A stretch of DNA of 41,622 nt from Pseudoalteromonas lipolytica (GTDB taxonomy: Bacteria; Pseudomonadota; Gammaproteobacteria; Enterobacterales; Alteromonadaceae). Of the stretch, positions 15,959 to 24,669 are shown one piece after another. Location: assembly GCF_001306915.1 (NCBI RefSeq), contig NZ_LJTC01000014.1, positions 108,100 to 149,721 of the forward strand, read 5' to 3'. Position 1 is the first letter of the stretch. Every line of letters starts with the position of its first letter. Under the pieces are notes generated by a model. That model saw nothing but the letters and a program-made list of their open reading frames with translations, made no database searches and was not told the origin of the DNA. The position numbers and the translations under genes were made by a program.

Positions 15959-16006
15959 ATTTGTGTATAGCTAAAATCTTGTAGCGGTTCTCAAAAAGCA
16001 AAAAAT

Positions 16007-16015
16007 TGCTACAAT
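16007..16015 (+). promoter_or_regulatory. Possible extended -10 promoter of yheT
   Basis: TGCTACAAT (TG, one base, TACAAT) gives a predicted start near 16022, 25 nt before the yheT ATG. No clear -35. Confidence 0.4.
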
Positions 16016-16046
16016 AGGTGCTTATTTTGTTTCGAAAGTGTCAGCT

Positions 16047-17027
16047 ATGTTACCTGAATTTAAGCCTGCGTGGTGGATGCGCAATCGCCATTTACAAACC
16101 ATAATGCCGCGCTTTTTTCGCCCTTTTCATAATACCCGGTATGACTTATCGACTATCGATACCCCTGATGGTGACTTTTTAGAACTGGCTTGGGCAACAC
16201 CTCATAATGAGCAAGCCCCCCTCGCTATTGTATTGCATGGCTTAGAAGGCAATATAAATAGCTTTTATGCTAAAGGCATGATGAAAAAACTTAAGCAACA
16301 AGGCTTTGCTGTCGTTTTAATGCATTTTCGAAACTGCTCGCGCGAAGTTAACCGTTTAGCACGTGCTTATCACAGCGGCGAAACAGAAGACCTACGCTTT
16401 TTCATCAATCACCTTAAGAGCAAATTCCCAAAACGCCCGTTATTTGCCGTGGGCTTTTCACTAGGTGGTAATGTACTAGCAAAATATTTAGGTGAGCATG
16501 GTACTAAATCGAACTTAACTGGCGCAGCCGTTGTTTCGGCACCATTTGACTTGTCATCATCGTGCGAAGTTATTCGTAAAAGCTTAGGTAAGATTTATCA
16601 AAAATATTTGCTCGATCGAATGAAAAAATCGATGCAAAGAAAGCTACCACAAATCGAACAGCAAATTAGCCTAACGCCAGAAAAACTTATGGCGATTGAT
16701 GACTTATGGCAATTCGATAATATGCTCACGGCACCATTGCACGGCTTTGCCGGTGCTGAAGATTACTATCAGCAAGCGAGTGCAAAACCATTTTTAAAAA
16801 GCATTGCAACACCTACGCTGATTGTGCACGCCAAAGATGACCCAATGTTATCAATAAAAGCCGTGCCAGATAGCTTAGATGTGAGTGAACATGTTACGCT
16901 GCGCATCTCAGAACAAGGTGGCCATGTCGGTTTTATTAGCGGTAAAAACCCTTTTAAGCCCGAATATTGGCTTGAACGAATTGTTCCTGAGTATTTTCAA
17001 CAATTAGTTAAAAAAGAGCAGTTATGA
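16047..17027 (+). CDS. yheT: Alpha/beta hydrolase YheT
   Basis: A GTG at 16038 is in frame, but GAAAG at 16034-16038 sits 8 nt before the ATG at 16047, which is preferred and gives 326 aa. The protein follows the YheT/AB-hydrolase 4 family: RNRHLQTIMPR, HGLEGNINSFYAKGMM (oxyanion region), MHFRNCSREVNRLARAYHSG, nucleophile VGFSLGGN, acid HAKDDPM and base EQGGHVGFISG. It is probably an esterase-type enzyme, but its natural substrate is unknown. The stop overlaps yheU in ATGA, as in the conserved yheS-yheT-yheU order of E. coli. Confidence 0.93.
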   Translation: MLPEFKPAWWMRNRHLQTIMPRFFRPFHNTRYDLSTIDTPDGDFLELAWATPHNEQAPLAIVLHGLEGNINSFYAKGMMKKLKQQGFAVVLMHFRNCSREVNRLARAYHSGETEDLRFFINHLKSKFPKRPLFAVGFSLGGNVLAKYLGEHGTKSNLTGAAVVSAPFDLSSSCEVIRKSLGKIYQKYLLDRMKKSMQRKLPQIEQQISLTPEKLMAIDDLWQFDNMLTAPLHGFAGAEDYYQQASAKPFLKSIATPTLIVHAKDDPMLSIKAVPDSLDVSEHVTLRISEQGGHVGFISGKNPFKPEYWLERIVPEYFQQLVKKEQL

Positions 17028-17281
17028 TCATTCCCCACGAACGCCTCGATAAAGAGACTCTGTATAATTTAATCGAAAGTTATGTTTTACGTGAAGGCAC
17101 TGATTACGGCGAACAAGAATTTAGCATTGAAAGCAAAGTAGCGCAGGTTCATCAACAGCTTAAAAATGGTGAAGCCATGGTGTTTTTTTCTGAGTTACAT
17201 GAGTCAGTGACAATTATATCTAAAGCTGAATTCATTGCTCTACAAGCAGATCCAGAGTACCAAGCGTCGTTTAACGACTAA
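17024..17281 (+). CDS. yheU: YheU family protein (UPF0270)
   Basis: 85 aa. The N-terminal half (MIIPHERLDKETLYNLIESY, then VLREGTDYGE) matches E. coli YheU closely, followed by the VFFSELHESVTII strand. Length is slightly above the E. coli protein, with the extra residues at the C-terminus. No function is known. Start codon overlaps the yheT stop. Confidence 0.93.
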   Translation: MIIPHERLDKETLYNLIESYVLREGTDYGEQEFSIESKVAQVHQQLKNGEAMVFFSELHESVTIISKAEFIALQADPEYQASFND

Positions 17282-17341
17282 ACTTGTAAGTTATACTGTA
17301 ACCCTTCACAATGGCTTTTTAACTTAAAGAGCCATTAAAAA

Positions 17342-18535
17342 ATGAAAAAACTAAGCTCACTGGTTGCCGCTGTTTCTTTGGCCTTAATTGGTCAAGCAAA
17401 TGCAGATCAGGTTACTGCATCAGATAAAGCCATTAAACTGGCAAAAGACACTATTTTAATCGATACCCATATCGATGTGCCTTACCGTATTCATAACAAG
17501 TGGGCTGACGTAGCCAAAGCTACAAGCGACGGTGATTTTGATTATCCGCGTGCTGTGCAAGGTGGTTTGAACGCTCCTTTCATGTCAATTTACATTCCTG
17601 CAAACCTAGAATTTGAAGGCAAAGGTAAAAGCTACCAATTAGCAAATCAGTTAATCGACTCTATGGAAGCGATTGTACAACGCGCGCCAGATAAGTTCGC
17701 CATTGCAGACTCGACTGCCGATATTATAGAGCAGTTTAAACAAGGCAAAATGTCGATTGCTATGGGTATGGAAAACGGCTCACCTATCGAAGGCGACATT
17801 AAAAACCTTAAGCATTTTTATGAGCGTGGCGTACGTTACATTACGCTCGCTCACTCGCAGAGTAACCACATTTCTGATTCATCTTATGATATTCGTCGTA
17901 AGTGGAAAGGCCTGAGCCCATTCGGTAAAGAGCTGGTAAAAGAAATGAACAACATTGGTATGCTGGTTGATGTATCACATATTTCTGATGATGCGTTTTA
18001 CCAAGTGATGGAAATTTCGAAAGTACCCGTGATTGCTTCACACTCATCACTGCGTAAATACACCCCAGGCTTTGAGCGTAATATGAATGACGACATGCTG
18101 TTAGCACTCAAAAAGAACGGTGGTGTTATTCAAATTAACTTCGGTTCAAGCTTTGTTACGGCAAAGGCTGGCTCTTGGTACGATCAACTTAAATCAGCAA
18201 AGGCTGAAAAGAAAAAAGACGGTACTAAGCTAAGCAAAGATTTTGATGCTGCTTATCGCGCTAAAAACCCGTTTCCATTTGCAAGCTTAGAACAAGTACT
18301 TGATCACATTGACCATGTAGTTGAGCTAATTGGCATCGATTATGTGGGTATTGGCTCTGATTACGATGGTGTAGGCGACTCTCTACCTACTGGTTTAAAA
18401 GATGTATCTAGCTATCCTAACCTAGTGCAAGGTCTAATGGACCGCGGTTATAGCAATAAAGACATCAAAAAGATTTTAAGTGGCAATATGCTCCGTGTAT
18501 GGCAACAAGCTGAAGCATACGCAAAAGCCCATTAA
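17342..18535 (+). CDS. Membrane-dipeptidase-type M19 peptidase, exported
   Basis: 397 aa with a Sec signal peptide, likely cleaved after ANA (residue 21). M19 peptidases use two zinc ions to hydrolyse dipeptides. Visible metal ligands are IDTHIDVPYR (His43, Asp45), the bridging Glu in AMGMENGSPI, the histidines in VDVSHISD and IASHSSLR, and the acid in GIGSDYDG. The family's length is about 350-400 aa. It probably acts in the periplasm on dipeptides from food or cell wall. It stands alone after yheU with a 60-bp gap and ends at a strong terminator. Confidence 0.92.
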   Translation: MKKLSSLVAAVSLALIGQANADQVTASDKAIKLAKDTILIDTHIDVPYRIHNKWADVAKATSDGDFDYPRAVQGGLNAPFMSIYIPANLEFEGKGKSYQLANQLIDSMEAIVQRAPDKFAIADSTADIIEQFKQGKMSIAMGMENGSPIEGDIKNLKHFYERGVRYITLAHSQSNHISDSSYDIRRKWKGLSPFGKELVKEMNNIGMLVDVSHISDDAFYQVMEISKVPVIASHSSLRKYTPGFERNMNDDMLLALKKNGGVIQINFGSSFVTAKAGSWYDQLKSAKAEKKKDGTKLSKDFDAAYRAKNPFPFASLEQVLDHIDHVVELIGIDYVGIGSDYDGVGDSLPTGLKDVSSYPNLVQGLMDRGYSNKDIKKILSGNMLRVWQQAEAYAKAH

Positions 18536-18553
18536 TCGACATAAACTCTATTT

Positions 18554-18585
18554 AAAAGCGCAGCTAACTAGCTGCGCTTTTTGTT
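18554..18585 (+). terminator. Terminator after the dipeptidase gene
   Basis: AAAAGCGCAGCT (18554-18565) and AGCTGCGCTTTT (18570-18581) make a perfect 12-bp stem with a 4-nt loop, followed by TTGTTTTT. Confidence 0.92.
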
Positions 18586-18664
18586 TTTATCATCATAAGT
18601 AATTGATAATACAAATGGCTTGTTTTAATCTGCTGATATTACAAAGCAACTTGGATGATGTGAT

Positions 18665-19549
18665 ATGTCGACTTGGCAAGGGAGTACTGCGCTGACATTT
18701 GCAAGCATTGCACTGGGCTTATCAATTTATAGCTATACAAAAGTAAACTCGACTGACAAGCCTGTAGTTATACAGCAGGCAAAACCTAACTTAAAAGAGT
18801 TAACCATTCCAGAGCAAGACAGAGAAAACCTAGTTGCCTTACATGGCTATATTTTAGATCTAGAAACACGCATTCACGAGCTTGAAAATCAAACCCACAC
18901 TCTTGACCAAGAGCGACTGACCTCATTGGTAAAACAAGCAATGGCACAGCAAGAAAGTGAGCGACGAGCTGAGATAGAAAAAAGGAACCCAGCATTGGGT
19001 TGGCTAGGAAATTTACCTGATGACTACCGCGAACGCATCAAAGCAGACCCACAATATGCCGACAGCTCAATAAATGAAGCACTTGCTACCTTACTCAATT
19101 TAAGTAAGTCCGAAAATGAGCGCTTAGCAGCCTACGGGCAACTAAAAATGACCTTAAGCATGCTCAGACGCGACTTAGATGAAAGCCAAGAAAATGCTGT
19201 TATCGATGCCATGATAAGCATTAGCGAATACACTAATGATCCTAAGATTCGTGTCAGTACTTTAGAGAATTTATCTCGCCAAAATAACGTCTCGCCTAAG
19301 CTCGCTGAGCATTTTCAAAAGCTGTTACAAACAGACGATAATGATTATGTTCGCAATATTTCTGCCACAGCCCTCATCGGCCAATTTTTTCGCGCCACAA
19401 GAGACGGCAACAATAGTTATGCCAGTGATTTAGCAGAACGAATTACCACTATTGAGAATAGCAGTAATGCAAAAGCTGCCGAAATCATGGCTGAAAACCT
19501 AAAAGGTCCACGCTTAAGAGAAGAACTAGATAAAGCGTTGGGGAAATAA
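18665..19549 (+). CDS. Uncharacterised membrane-anchored helical protein
   Basis: 294 aa, family not recognised. One hydrophobic segment (about residues 8-24) would anchor it in the inner membrane. Residues about 50-105 are a heptad-rich, charged coiled coil. The rest is all helical, with two stretches that look like HEAT-type repeats (DPKIRVSTLENLSR and DDNDYVRNISATALIGQ). No catalytic motif is seen. Such an architecture (anchor, coiled coil, helical-repeat platform) suits a scaffold or protein-protein contact role, which is inference. It lies between a dipeptidase terminator and an opposite-strand membrane gene, with no clear operon partner. Confidence 0.65.
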   Translation: MSTWQGSTALTFASIALGLSIYSYTKVNSTDKPVVIQQAKPNLKELTIPEQDRENLVALHGYILDLETRIHELENQTHTLDQERLTSLVKQAMAQQESERRAEIEKRNPALGWLGNLPDDYRERIKADPQYADSSINEALATLLNLSKSENERLAAYGQLKMTLSMLRRDLDESQENAVIDAMISISEYTNDPKIRVSTLENLSRQNNVSPKLAEHFQKLLQTDDNDYVRNISATALIGQFFRATRDGNNSYASDLAERITTIENSSNAKAAEIMAENLKGPRLREELDKALGK

Positions 19550-19580
19550 AAAAACCGTAAGTTGCCACTAGTAAAAGGCT

Positions 19581-19793
19581 CTAGCTCTTGGGTTTTACTT
19601 TACGGTGCTTTTTGACTCGCCCGTGTTTAGGGATAATTGTTAAGTACATTACTAAAGCTAACCACGAAAAGAAGATGATACCGATTAACCAAGCATTCTT
19701 TTCGTGGCCTTGCGTGCGTTTACTATTGAGCACAATGACCACAGGTAAAATGTAGGCACTGAGTACAATAATTAAAAACACAACTTCATTCAT
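19581..19793 (-). CDS. Small two-span membrane protein, superinfection-immunity/PLDc_N-like
   Basis: 70 aa from the ATG at 19793 (a TTG at 19802 is also in frame). It has two hydrophobic segments (EVVFLIIVLSAYILPVVIVL and WLIGIIFFSWLALVMYLTII) joined by a short loop SKRTQGHEKN, then a very basic tail KKHRKVKPKS. The loop and second span resemble the two-helix PLDc_N / superinfection-immunity families. No good ribosome site is seen. It reads in the same direction as the K+ channel gene, 44 bp beyond that gene's stop, so it could be cotranscribed with it. Confidence 0.6.
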   Translation of the reverse strand: MNEVVFLIIVLSAYILPVVIVLNSKRTQGHEKNAWLIGIIFFSWLALVMYLTIIPKHGRVKKHRKVKPKS

Positions 19794-19836
19794 ATATACC
19801 AATTCACTTAATTAAAAGTATTATTGCGGATTGGTA

Positions 19837-20901
19837 CTATACCAACGCTGACCAATCAACTTCGTCGCTCAAAACTCGTTCAGTAGCGATATAATGCAAA
19901 ATATCTCCCTCACTCACCACGTAATCAAGCGGCGGGTTTAAGTCCATATTTTTTGCACTCAAATTATGTGCGACACCCAGTAATATAGCATCGTGACTAT
20001 ATTTAAAGTGATGAAACAGTTTGCCAAATTCCATTGCTTGCACGCCTTTTGGAATTGGTAAACTAAATTGAGTATCACCGTGCAATGTCGATAGTAACTC
20101 TTCTTGCACGCGACTTGAACCCGGGTCTTGCATTGAACGCACTAATATCTCGGCTGATTTAGCACTGCTACATTCTACATTGTGGCAATGCTCATGTAGC
20201 ATTTCGATTTTAGTTTCATCAGAAAAATGTGCACTAATGTGGCACTGTTCATTTACCAACTTGCTAATACGTAATGCCGTTGTAAACGTTTGGTCATCAT
20301 CTTGGCCATCAATAATAATTTTATCGGCTCGGCCAATCGCAATTCGGTTCAACTCATCTAGGTCAGTAAAGCTAGTTAAGCGTGCAAAATCAACCATCGG
20401 GTTTGCTAAAAATGGATGCTCCATTTGCTCCGTAACGGCCAATAAAATACGACGATCTAAACGTTTATGATCGGCCAAGATATAATCGACCATCTTCTTA
20501 GTACGTGTATCATGCCAACCAAAGATAATAATGTGATTGTTTATATGTGCGAAGCTTTTATCACCCGTCATAGCGCGCCTAATTAAATAAGTTACTGTTT
20601 GCCCTGTTTTTCCTAACAGAACGCCAAATAATGCTAAACCAAAAGGTATTTGCAGTAATGCGACAATCCAACGGCCAAGCTCAGTGCTCGCACTAAAGTC
20701 GCCATAGCCAACTGTTGACGTAGTTACTACATAATAATAAAAATAAGTGCCAAGAGGTGTAAGAGCTTGCTCTCCTGCAAGCATAAGCAGCCACCAAATT
20801 AGTAGCATATGCAAAAGCGTGGTAAGCACCACAGCCTGCCAACTTACTTGATCAATATGGCTGCGAATAAGAACTACTATTCGATTAAAAAAATAGTGCA
20901 T
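19837..20901 (-). CDS. Two-span potassium channel with RCK (TrkA-N) domain
   Basis: 354 aa. Residues about 24-100 form the pore module: first span, pore helix, K+ selectivity filter TVGYGD (63-68), and second span. A Rossmann-type RCK domain follows from about residue 118, then a probable RCK-C part. The nucleotide-binding loop reads IIIFGWHDTRTKK in place of the usual GxGxxG pattern, so the ligand may differ from NAD(H). The last residues include EGDILHYIA, as in TrkA-C domains. The protein would pass K+ through the inner membrane, gated by a cytosolic ligand. Confidence 0.88.
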   Translation of the reverse strand: MHYFFNRIVVLIRSHIDQVSWQAVVLTTLLHMLLIWWLLMLAGEQALTPLGTYFYYYVVTTSTVGYGDFSASTELGRWIVALLQIPFGLALFGVLLGKTGQTVTYLIRRAMTGDKSFAHINNHIIIFGWHDTRTKKMVDYILADHKRLDRRILLAVTEQMEHPFLANPMVDFARLTSFTDLDELNRIAIGRADKIIIDGQDDDQTFTTALRISKLVNEQCHISAHFSDETKIEMLHEHCHNVECSSAKSAEILVRSMQDPGSSRVQEELLSTLHGDTQFSLPIPKGVQAMEFGKLFHHFKYSHDAILLGVAHNLSAKNMDLNPPLDYVVSEGDILHYIATERVLSDEVDWSALV

Positions 20902-21046
20902 GATCCTTGCAATTTATCGTGGGGGAAATTATCGATACGGTACTGTAATGCAGGATATTTAGCAACAGGCGCTAAATTGAACATACATGTCGATGAAAAA
21001 TAATAGTAGACTATACTATCTCTGTATTAGGTGTTTAGGGTGAAAT

Positions 21047-22000
21047 ATGTCAGGTGTTCTTGCTTCTGTTGATAAGCGTACGCAACTGGTCGGTGAAAAC
21101 CGCTTAGAGCTTTTGCTATTTTACCTTCACAGCCGTCACTTATTTGCTCTAAATGTGTTTAAAGTTAAAGAAGTAGTAAAGCTGCCACCAATTAGCAAGA
21201 TCCCTCATGCGCACCCAAAAGTATCGGGGGTAGTCAATATACGCGGTGAATCAATTCCGGTTATTGACTTACGCAAGGCGATTAATATGCCTGAAGCTAA
21301 AAACATCGAAGATACAAACCTAGTTATCACTGAATACAACCGCACTGTGCAAGGTTTTTTAATAGGTAAAGTGGATCAGATCATTAATATGACATGGTCA
21401 GATATCATGCCACCGCCAACCGCAATTGGTAAAAATCACTACCTAACAGCCTTAACTAAAGTAAAACGCGATGGCCAAGAACATCTAGTTGAAATTATCG
21501 ATGTAGAAAAAGTGCTCGCCGAAATCGTTGAGTATGAAGTACAAATATCTAATGACATTCTTGATAAAAGTATCGTGAATGAATTTGCAGGCCGCAAAAT
21601 TCTTCATGCCGATGATTCGCCAACTGCTCGTAAACAAGTAAGCGATACCTTGTCGCAACTTGGCATCGAAATCATACCTGCTCGTAACGGACTTGAAGCA
21701 CTCGAAATGTTAAAAGGCTGGGCTGATCAAGGCAAAGATGTTGAGAAAGAATTACTCATGGTGATCACCGATGCAGAAATGCCGGCAATGGATGGCTACC
21801 GCTTAACACACGAAATTCGTAACGACAGCCGCATGAAAAACCTATATATCGTGCTTAACACATCTTTGAGTGGTAGCTTTAATCAAGCTTTAGTTGAGAA
21901 GGTTGGTTGTAATGCGTTTTTATCAAAGTTCCAGCCAATACTGCTAGTCGAAGAAGTTCAGGCTCGCTTAAAAGCGGTGCTTGAGCAAGATTCACAGTAA
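21047..22000 (+). CDS. cheV: Chemotaxis protein CheV
   Basis: 317 aa. The CheW-like domain (about 20-165) carries LFALNVFKVKEVVKLPPI and VVNIRGESIPVIDLRKAI, and the receiver domain (about 185-315) carries the acidic pair HADDSP and the phosphorylation site Asp242 in ITDAEMPAMDG. CheV couples chemoreceptors to CheA and may buffer phosphate for adaptation. The lysine partner is in LSKFQP. GGGTGA precedes the start. It stands alone, outside a chemotaxis operon, as is common for CheV in this group. Confidence 0.93.
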   Translation: MSGVLASVDKRTQLVGENRLELLLFYLHSRHLFALNVFKVKEVVKLPPISKIPHAHPKVSGVVNIRGESIPVIDLRKAINMPEAKNIEDTNLVITEYNRTVQGFLIGKVDQIINMTWSDIMPPPTAIGKNHYLTALTKVKRDGQEHLVEIIDVEKVLAEIVEYEVQISNDILDKSIVNEFAGRKILHADDSPTARKQVSDTLSQLGIEIIPARNGLEALEMLKGWADQGKDVEKELLMVITDAEMPAMDGYRLTHEIRNDSRMKNLYIVLNTSLSGSFNQALVEKVGCNAFLSKFQPILLVEEVQARLKAVLEQDSQ

Positions 22001-22115
22001 TTAATTTTAGCATTTGTTTTTGAAGGCATAAGCTCAAGCAACGACGTCGCAATTTGCCAATCATCGTTATTCATGATTTATTGGCACTATCGATTCGACG
22101 ACAACAATAAAAACC

Positions 22116-23429
22116 ATGCTAAATCGCGTTGCTAAACCATTCACTAATCTAGTAGAGCGTTATCTACCCGACCCATTTGTATTTGTTATATTACTCACTT
22201 TGCTGAGCTTTATCGTTGCGAGCCTCTTTACGCCATCAACGCCCACGCAAGTGCTCGCGGCTTGGGGTGGTGGATTTTGGAACCTGCTACAATTCGCCAT
22301 GCAAATGTTGCTGGTGCTGCTAACGGGCTACATGCTAGCGAGTACCCCGGTGATGCGCAGCATACTCAACAAGCTTGCGACTTTCGCCAACAGCTCTGCC
22401 AAAGCGATTATACTCGTTACGCTCGTGTCATTATTGGCTAGCTGGCTAAATTGGGGCTTCGGTTTAGTTATTGGCGCTTTGTTCGCCAAAGCAATTGCGA
22501 AACAAACCCGCGTTGATTACCGTTTGTTAGTAGCCAGTGCCTATTCAGGTTTTATTGTTTGGCATGGTGGCTTAGCCGGTTCAGTGCCGCTGACCATCGC
22601 AACCGATGGCCACTTTGCACAGCAAAGCATTGGGGTGATAGGTACCGAAAACACAATTTTTTCGGCATTTAATATCGCTATTGTTGTGGGCTTGTTTATT
22701 ATCATGCCGTTGGTAAATCGCTATATGCTGCCAAGCGAAAAAGACAGTGTTTATGTTGACCCCGCAAAGCTTGATGATGAAACGCAGCAAATAGCAACAC
22801 CCACCCGCCCTGCTGAAGTCATAGAACATAGTCGTTTGCTAGGTATGGGAGTAGGTGCCGTTGGTCTTGCCTATTTATTTTATTATTTTGTGTTAAACGG
22901 AGGCGGCTTAAACTTAAATAGCGTGATCGCAATTTTCTTATTTAGCGCAATTTTACTGCATCAAACACCGCATAATTTACTTAGCAGCTTACAGCAAGCA
23001 ATCCCTAGTGGCGCTGGGATTGTGATTCAATTTCCATTTTATGCCGGGATCATGGCCATTATGGTAAAAACGGGACTTGCTCAACAAATATCTGAAGGGT
23101 TTATTGCCATTGCAACAGCCGAAACACTGCCATTTTGGAGCTTTTTAAGTGCAGGGTTTGTGAATATATTTGTGCCATCAGGCGGCGGCCAATGGGCGGT
23201 GCAAGCGCCGATTGTCATTCCTGCAGCACAAACACTTGGCGCGGATATGCCACGGGTTGCTATGGCTGTCGCATGGGGCGATGCTTGGACTAACCTTATT
23301 CAGCCGTTCTGGGCACTCCCCGTACTTGCTATTGCCGGCTTAAAAGCAAAAGACATCATGGGCTTTTGCCTTGTACAGCTTATCATCACCGGCGTGTTTA
23401 TATCGTTAATGCTGAGTTTTTATCCTTAA
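22116..23429 (+). CDS. Short-chain fatty acid transporter, AtoE family
   Basis: 437 aa, close to E. coli AtoE (440). About ten to twelve hydrophobic segments are visible. Family hallmarks: LVERYLPDPFVFVILLTLLS at the N-terminus, SLLASWLNWGFGLVIGALFA, IVWHGGLAGSVPLTIAT and FVNIFVPSGGGQWAVQAPI. It would carry short-chain fatty acids such as acetoacetate or butyrate into the cell. No ribosome site is obvious upstream of the ATG. No beta-oxidation or CoA-transferase genes are next to it. Confidence 0.9.
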   Translation: MLNRVAKPFTNLVERYLPDPFVFVILLTLLSFIVASLFTPSTPTQVLAAWGGGFWNLLQFAMQMLLVLLTGYMLASTPVMRSILNKLATFANSSAKAIILVTLVSLLASWLNWGFGLVIGALFAKAIAKQTRVDYRLLVASAYSGFIVWHGGLAGSVPLTIATDGHFAQQSIGVIGTENTIFSAFNIAIVVGLFIIMPLVNRYMLPSEKDSVYVDPAKLDDETQQIATPTRPAEVIEHSRLLGMGVGAVGLAYLFYYFVLNGGGLNLNSVIAIFLFSAILLHQTPHNLLSSLQQAIPSGAGIVIQFPFYAGIMAIMVKTGLAQQISEGFIAIATAETLPFWSFLSAGFVNIFVPSGGGQWAVQAPIVIPAAQTLGADMPRVAMAVAWGDAWTNLIQPFWALPVLAIAGLKAKDIMGFCLVQLIITGVFISLMLSFYP

Positions 23430-23435
23430 CACCAA

Positions 23436-23464
23436 ATTAGGAAGTGATAAAGACACTTCCTAAT
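23436..23464. terminator. Stem-loop between the AtoE-type and M50 genes
   Basis: ATTAGGAAGTG (23436-23446) and CACTTCCTAAT (23454-23464) form a perfect 11-bp stem with a 7-nt loop between converging genes. There is no T-run, so it may end or stabilise both messages. Confidence 0.6.
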
Positions 23465-23479
23465 ATCTGGCAATACGAG

Positions 23480-24496
23480 TTAACTTGCTAAGATCTTCAT
23501 TGGTAAGCTTAGGATTGGGCTTTCTGAGTCGGCAAAGTGCATCATCACAGCAACGTGACCTGCAACAACCAGTGCGTACATTACTGCTGAAAAACCTTGC
23601 CCGTAAGTATCAAGAGGAATGAGGTGTGAGTAGTGACGCCCGCGCCACTCAAAGATAATCTCAAGTGCCCCTACAAATAAGAAAAACACCAGTAGCATCA
23701 AGCCAAAGGTGTAACTCAGCCACAAGCCAAATAACACACCTAATAAACATACACTTAGGCCTATCCATGAACGCATCGAAAAACTAATGCTTTTAAGTAC
23801 ATGGCCACCATCCAAGGGCAGAATAGGTAACAAGTTAAATAGGTTTAACAGTGCACTGAGTACCGCCACACCGGCGAATATTTCCATTTCAGTGGCGTAG
23901 TAAAGCACCACTCCTAGCACTGAGGTAATTAAGCCAAAAGCGGGCCCCATGAGTGAGATCACCACGTCTTGCCATCGAGTGGTAATTTTATCATCAGAAA
24001 CAGCCAAACCACCGACAAAAGGAATAAGGTAAATACCTTTCGTTTTAATGCCAAAATATTTCATTGCGCGCACATGACCGTATTCATGCACAACCAAGCA
24101 AGCGATTAACATTAAGGCAAATTCAATGGAAAATAGCCAAGCGTAGCCAGCCACCGAGGCACCCGCTAACGCAGCTTTCACGACTTTTGCACTTTTGAAT
24201 AATTTAAAACCTAATGCCAGCAAACCAATAATGCCGCGTTTTGGTTCGGCTTCTTGCAACTCAGGTAAAGCAAGTTGACTTACCTGCTGCTGATTAACAA
24301 AAACCACTAAGCTTTTTTCGTGCACTTTACTGGTATCAAGGCCAATACGCTGCCCCTGAAAATCAAACTCATAAAGTTTTGGCTCTGGATTATCGAAGGC
24401 AATTGCTTGTTGTTGATGAAAAAGCTGAATTAACTGTGAGCCGTTTAAATGCAAAATAAAGATTTCATCTGCGAGACTCAACTGAAGTCTGACCAT
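23480..24496 (-). CDS. Site-2-type M50 metalloprotease
   Basis: 338 aa. The zinc motif is HEYGH (137-141) in a membrane span, and the third ligand is Asp229 in LPILPLDGGHVL, the two marks of intramembrane M50 proteases. About 100 N-terminal residues form a soluble beta-rich domain without a recognised family, followed by about six membrane segments. Members cut membrane-embedded substrates such as anti-sigma factors, but the substrate here is unknown and no sigma/anti-sigma pair lies next to it. Confidence 0.88.
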   Translation of the reverse strand: MVRLQLSLADEIFILHLNGSQLIQLFHQQQAIAFDNPEPKLYEFDFQGQRIGLDTSKVHEKSLVVFVNQQQVSQLALPELQEAEPKRGIIGLLALGFKLFKSAKVVKAALAGASVAGYAWLFSIEFALMLIACLVVHEYGHVRAMKYFGIKTKGIYLIPFVGGLAVSDDKITTRWQDVVISLMGPAFGLITSVLGVVLYYATEMEIFAGVAVLSALLNLFNLLPILPLDGGHVLKSISFSMRSWIGLSVCLLGVLFGLWLSYTFGLMLLVFFLFVGALEIIFEWRGRHYSHLIPLDTYGQGFSAVMYALVVAGHVAVMMHFADSESPILSLPMKILAS

Positions 24497-24639
24497 AGTT
24501 CTTATAAATACGAATAAAAAGTGCGGCTATTATACTTCGCACAGATAAAATTACGAGTTTCAACCCCTTAAGTGATTGTGCATTTATTATACAAAAAGAA
24601 ATCAATAAACATGACTTAATGCAATTTTTCTACTACTTT

Positions 24640-24645
24640 TATAAT
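24640..24645 (+). promoter_or_regulatory. -10 element of the REC-EAL gene promoter
   Basis: A perfect TATAAT at 24640-24645, with TTAATG at 24616-24621 as a poor -35 (18-nt spacing). Predicted start is near 24652, only about 18 nt before the chosen start codon. Confidence 0.5.
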
Positions 24646-24669
24646 AGTATTCTCATTCAAGGAATGAAT

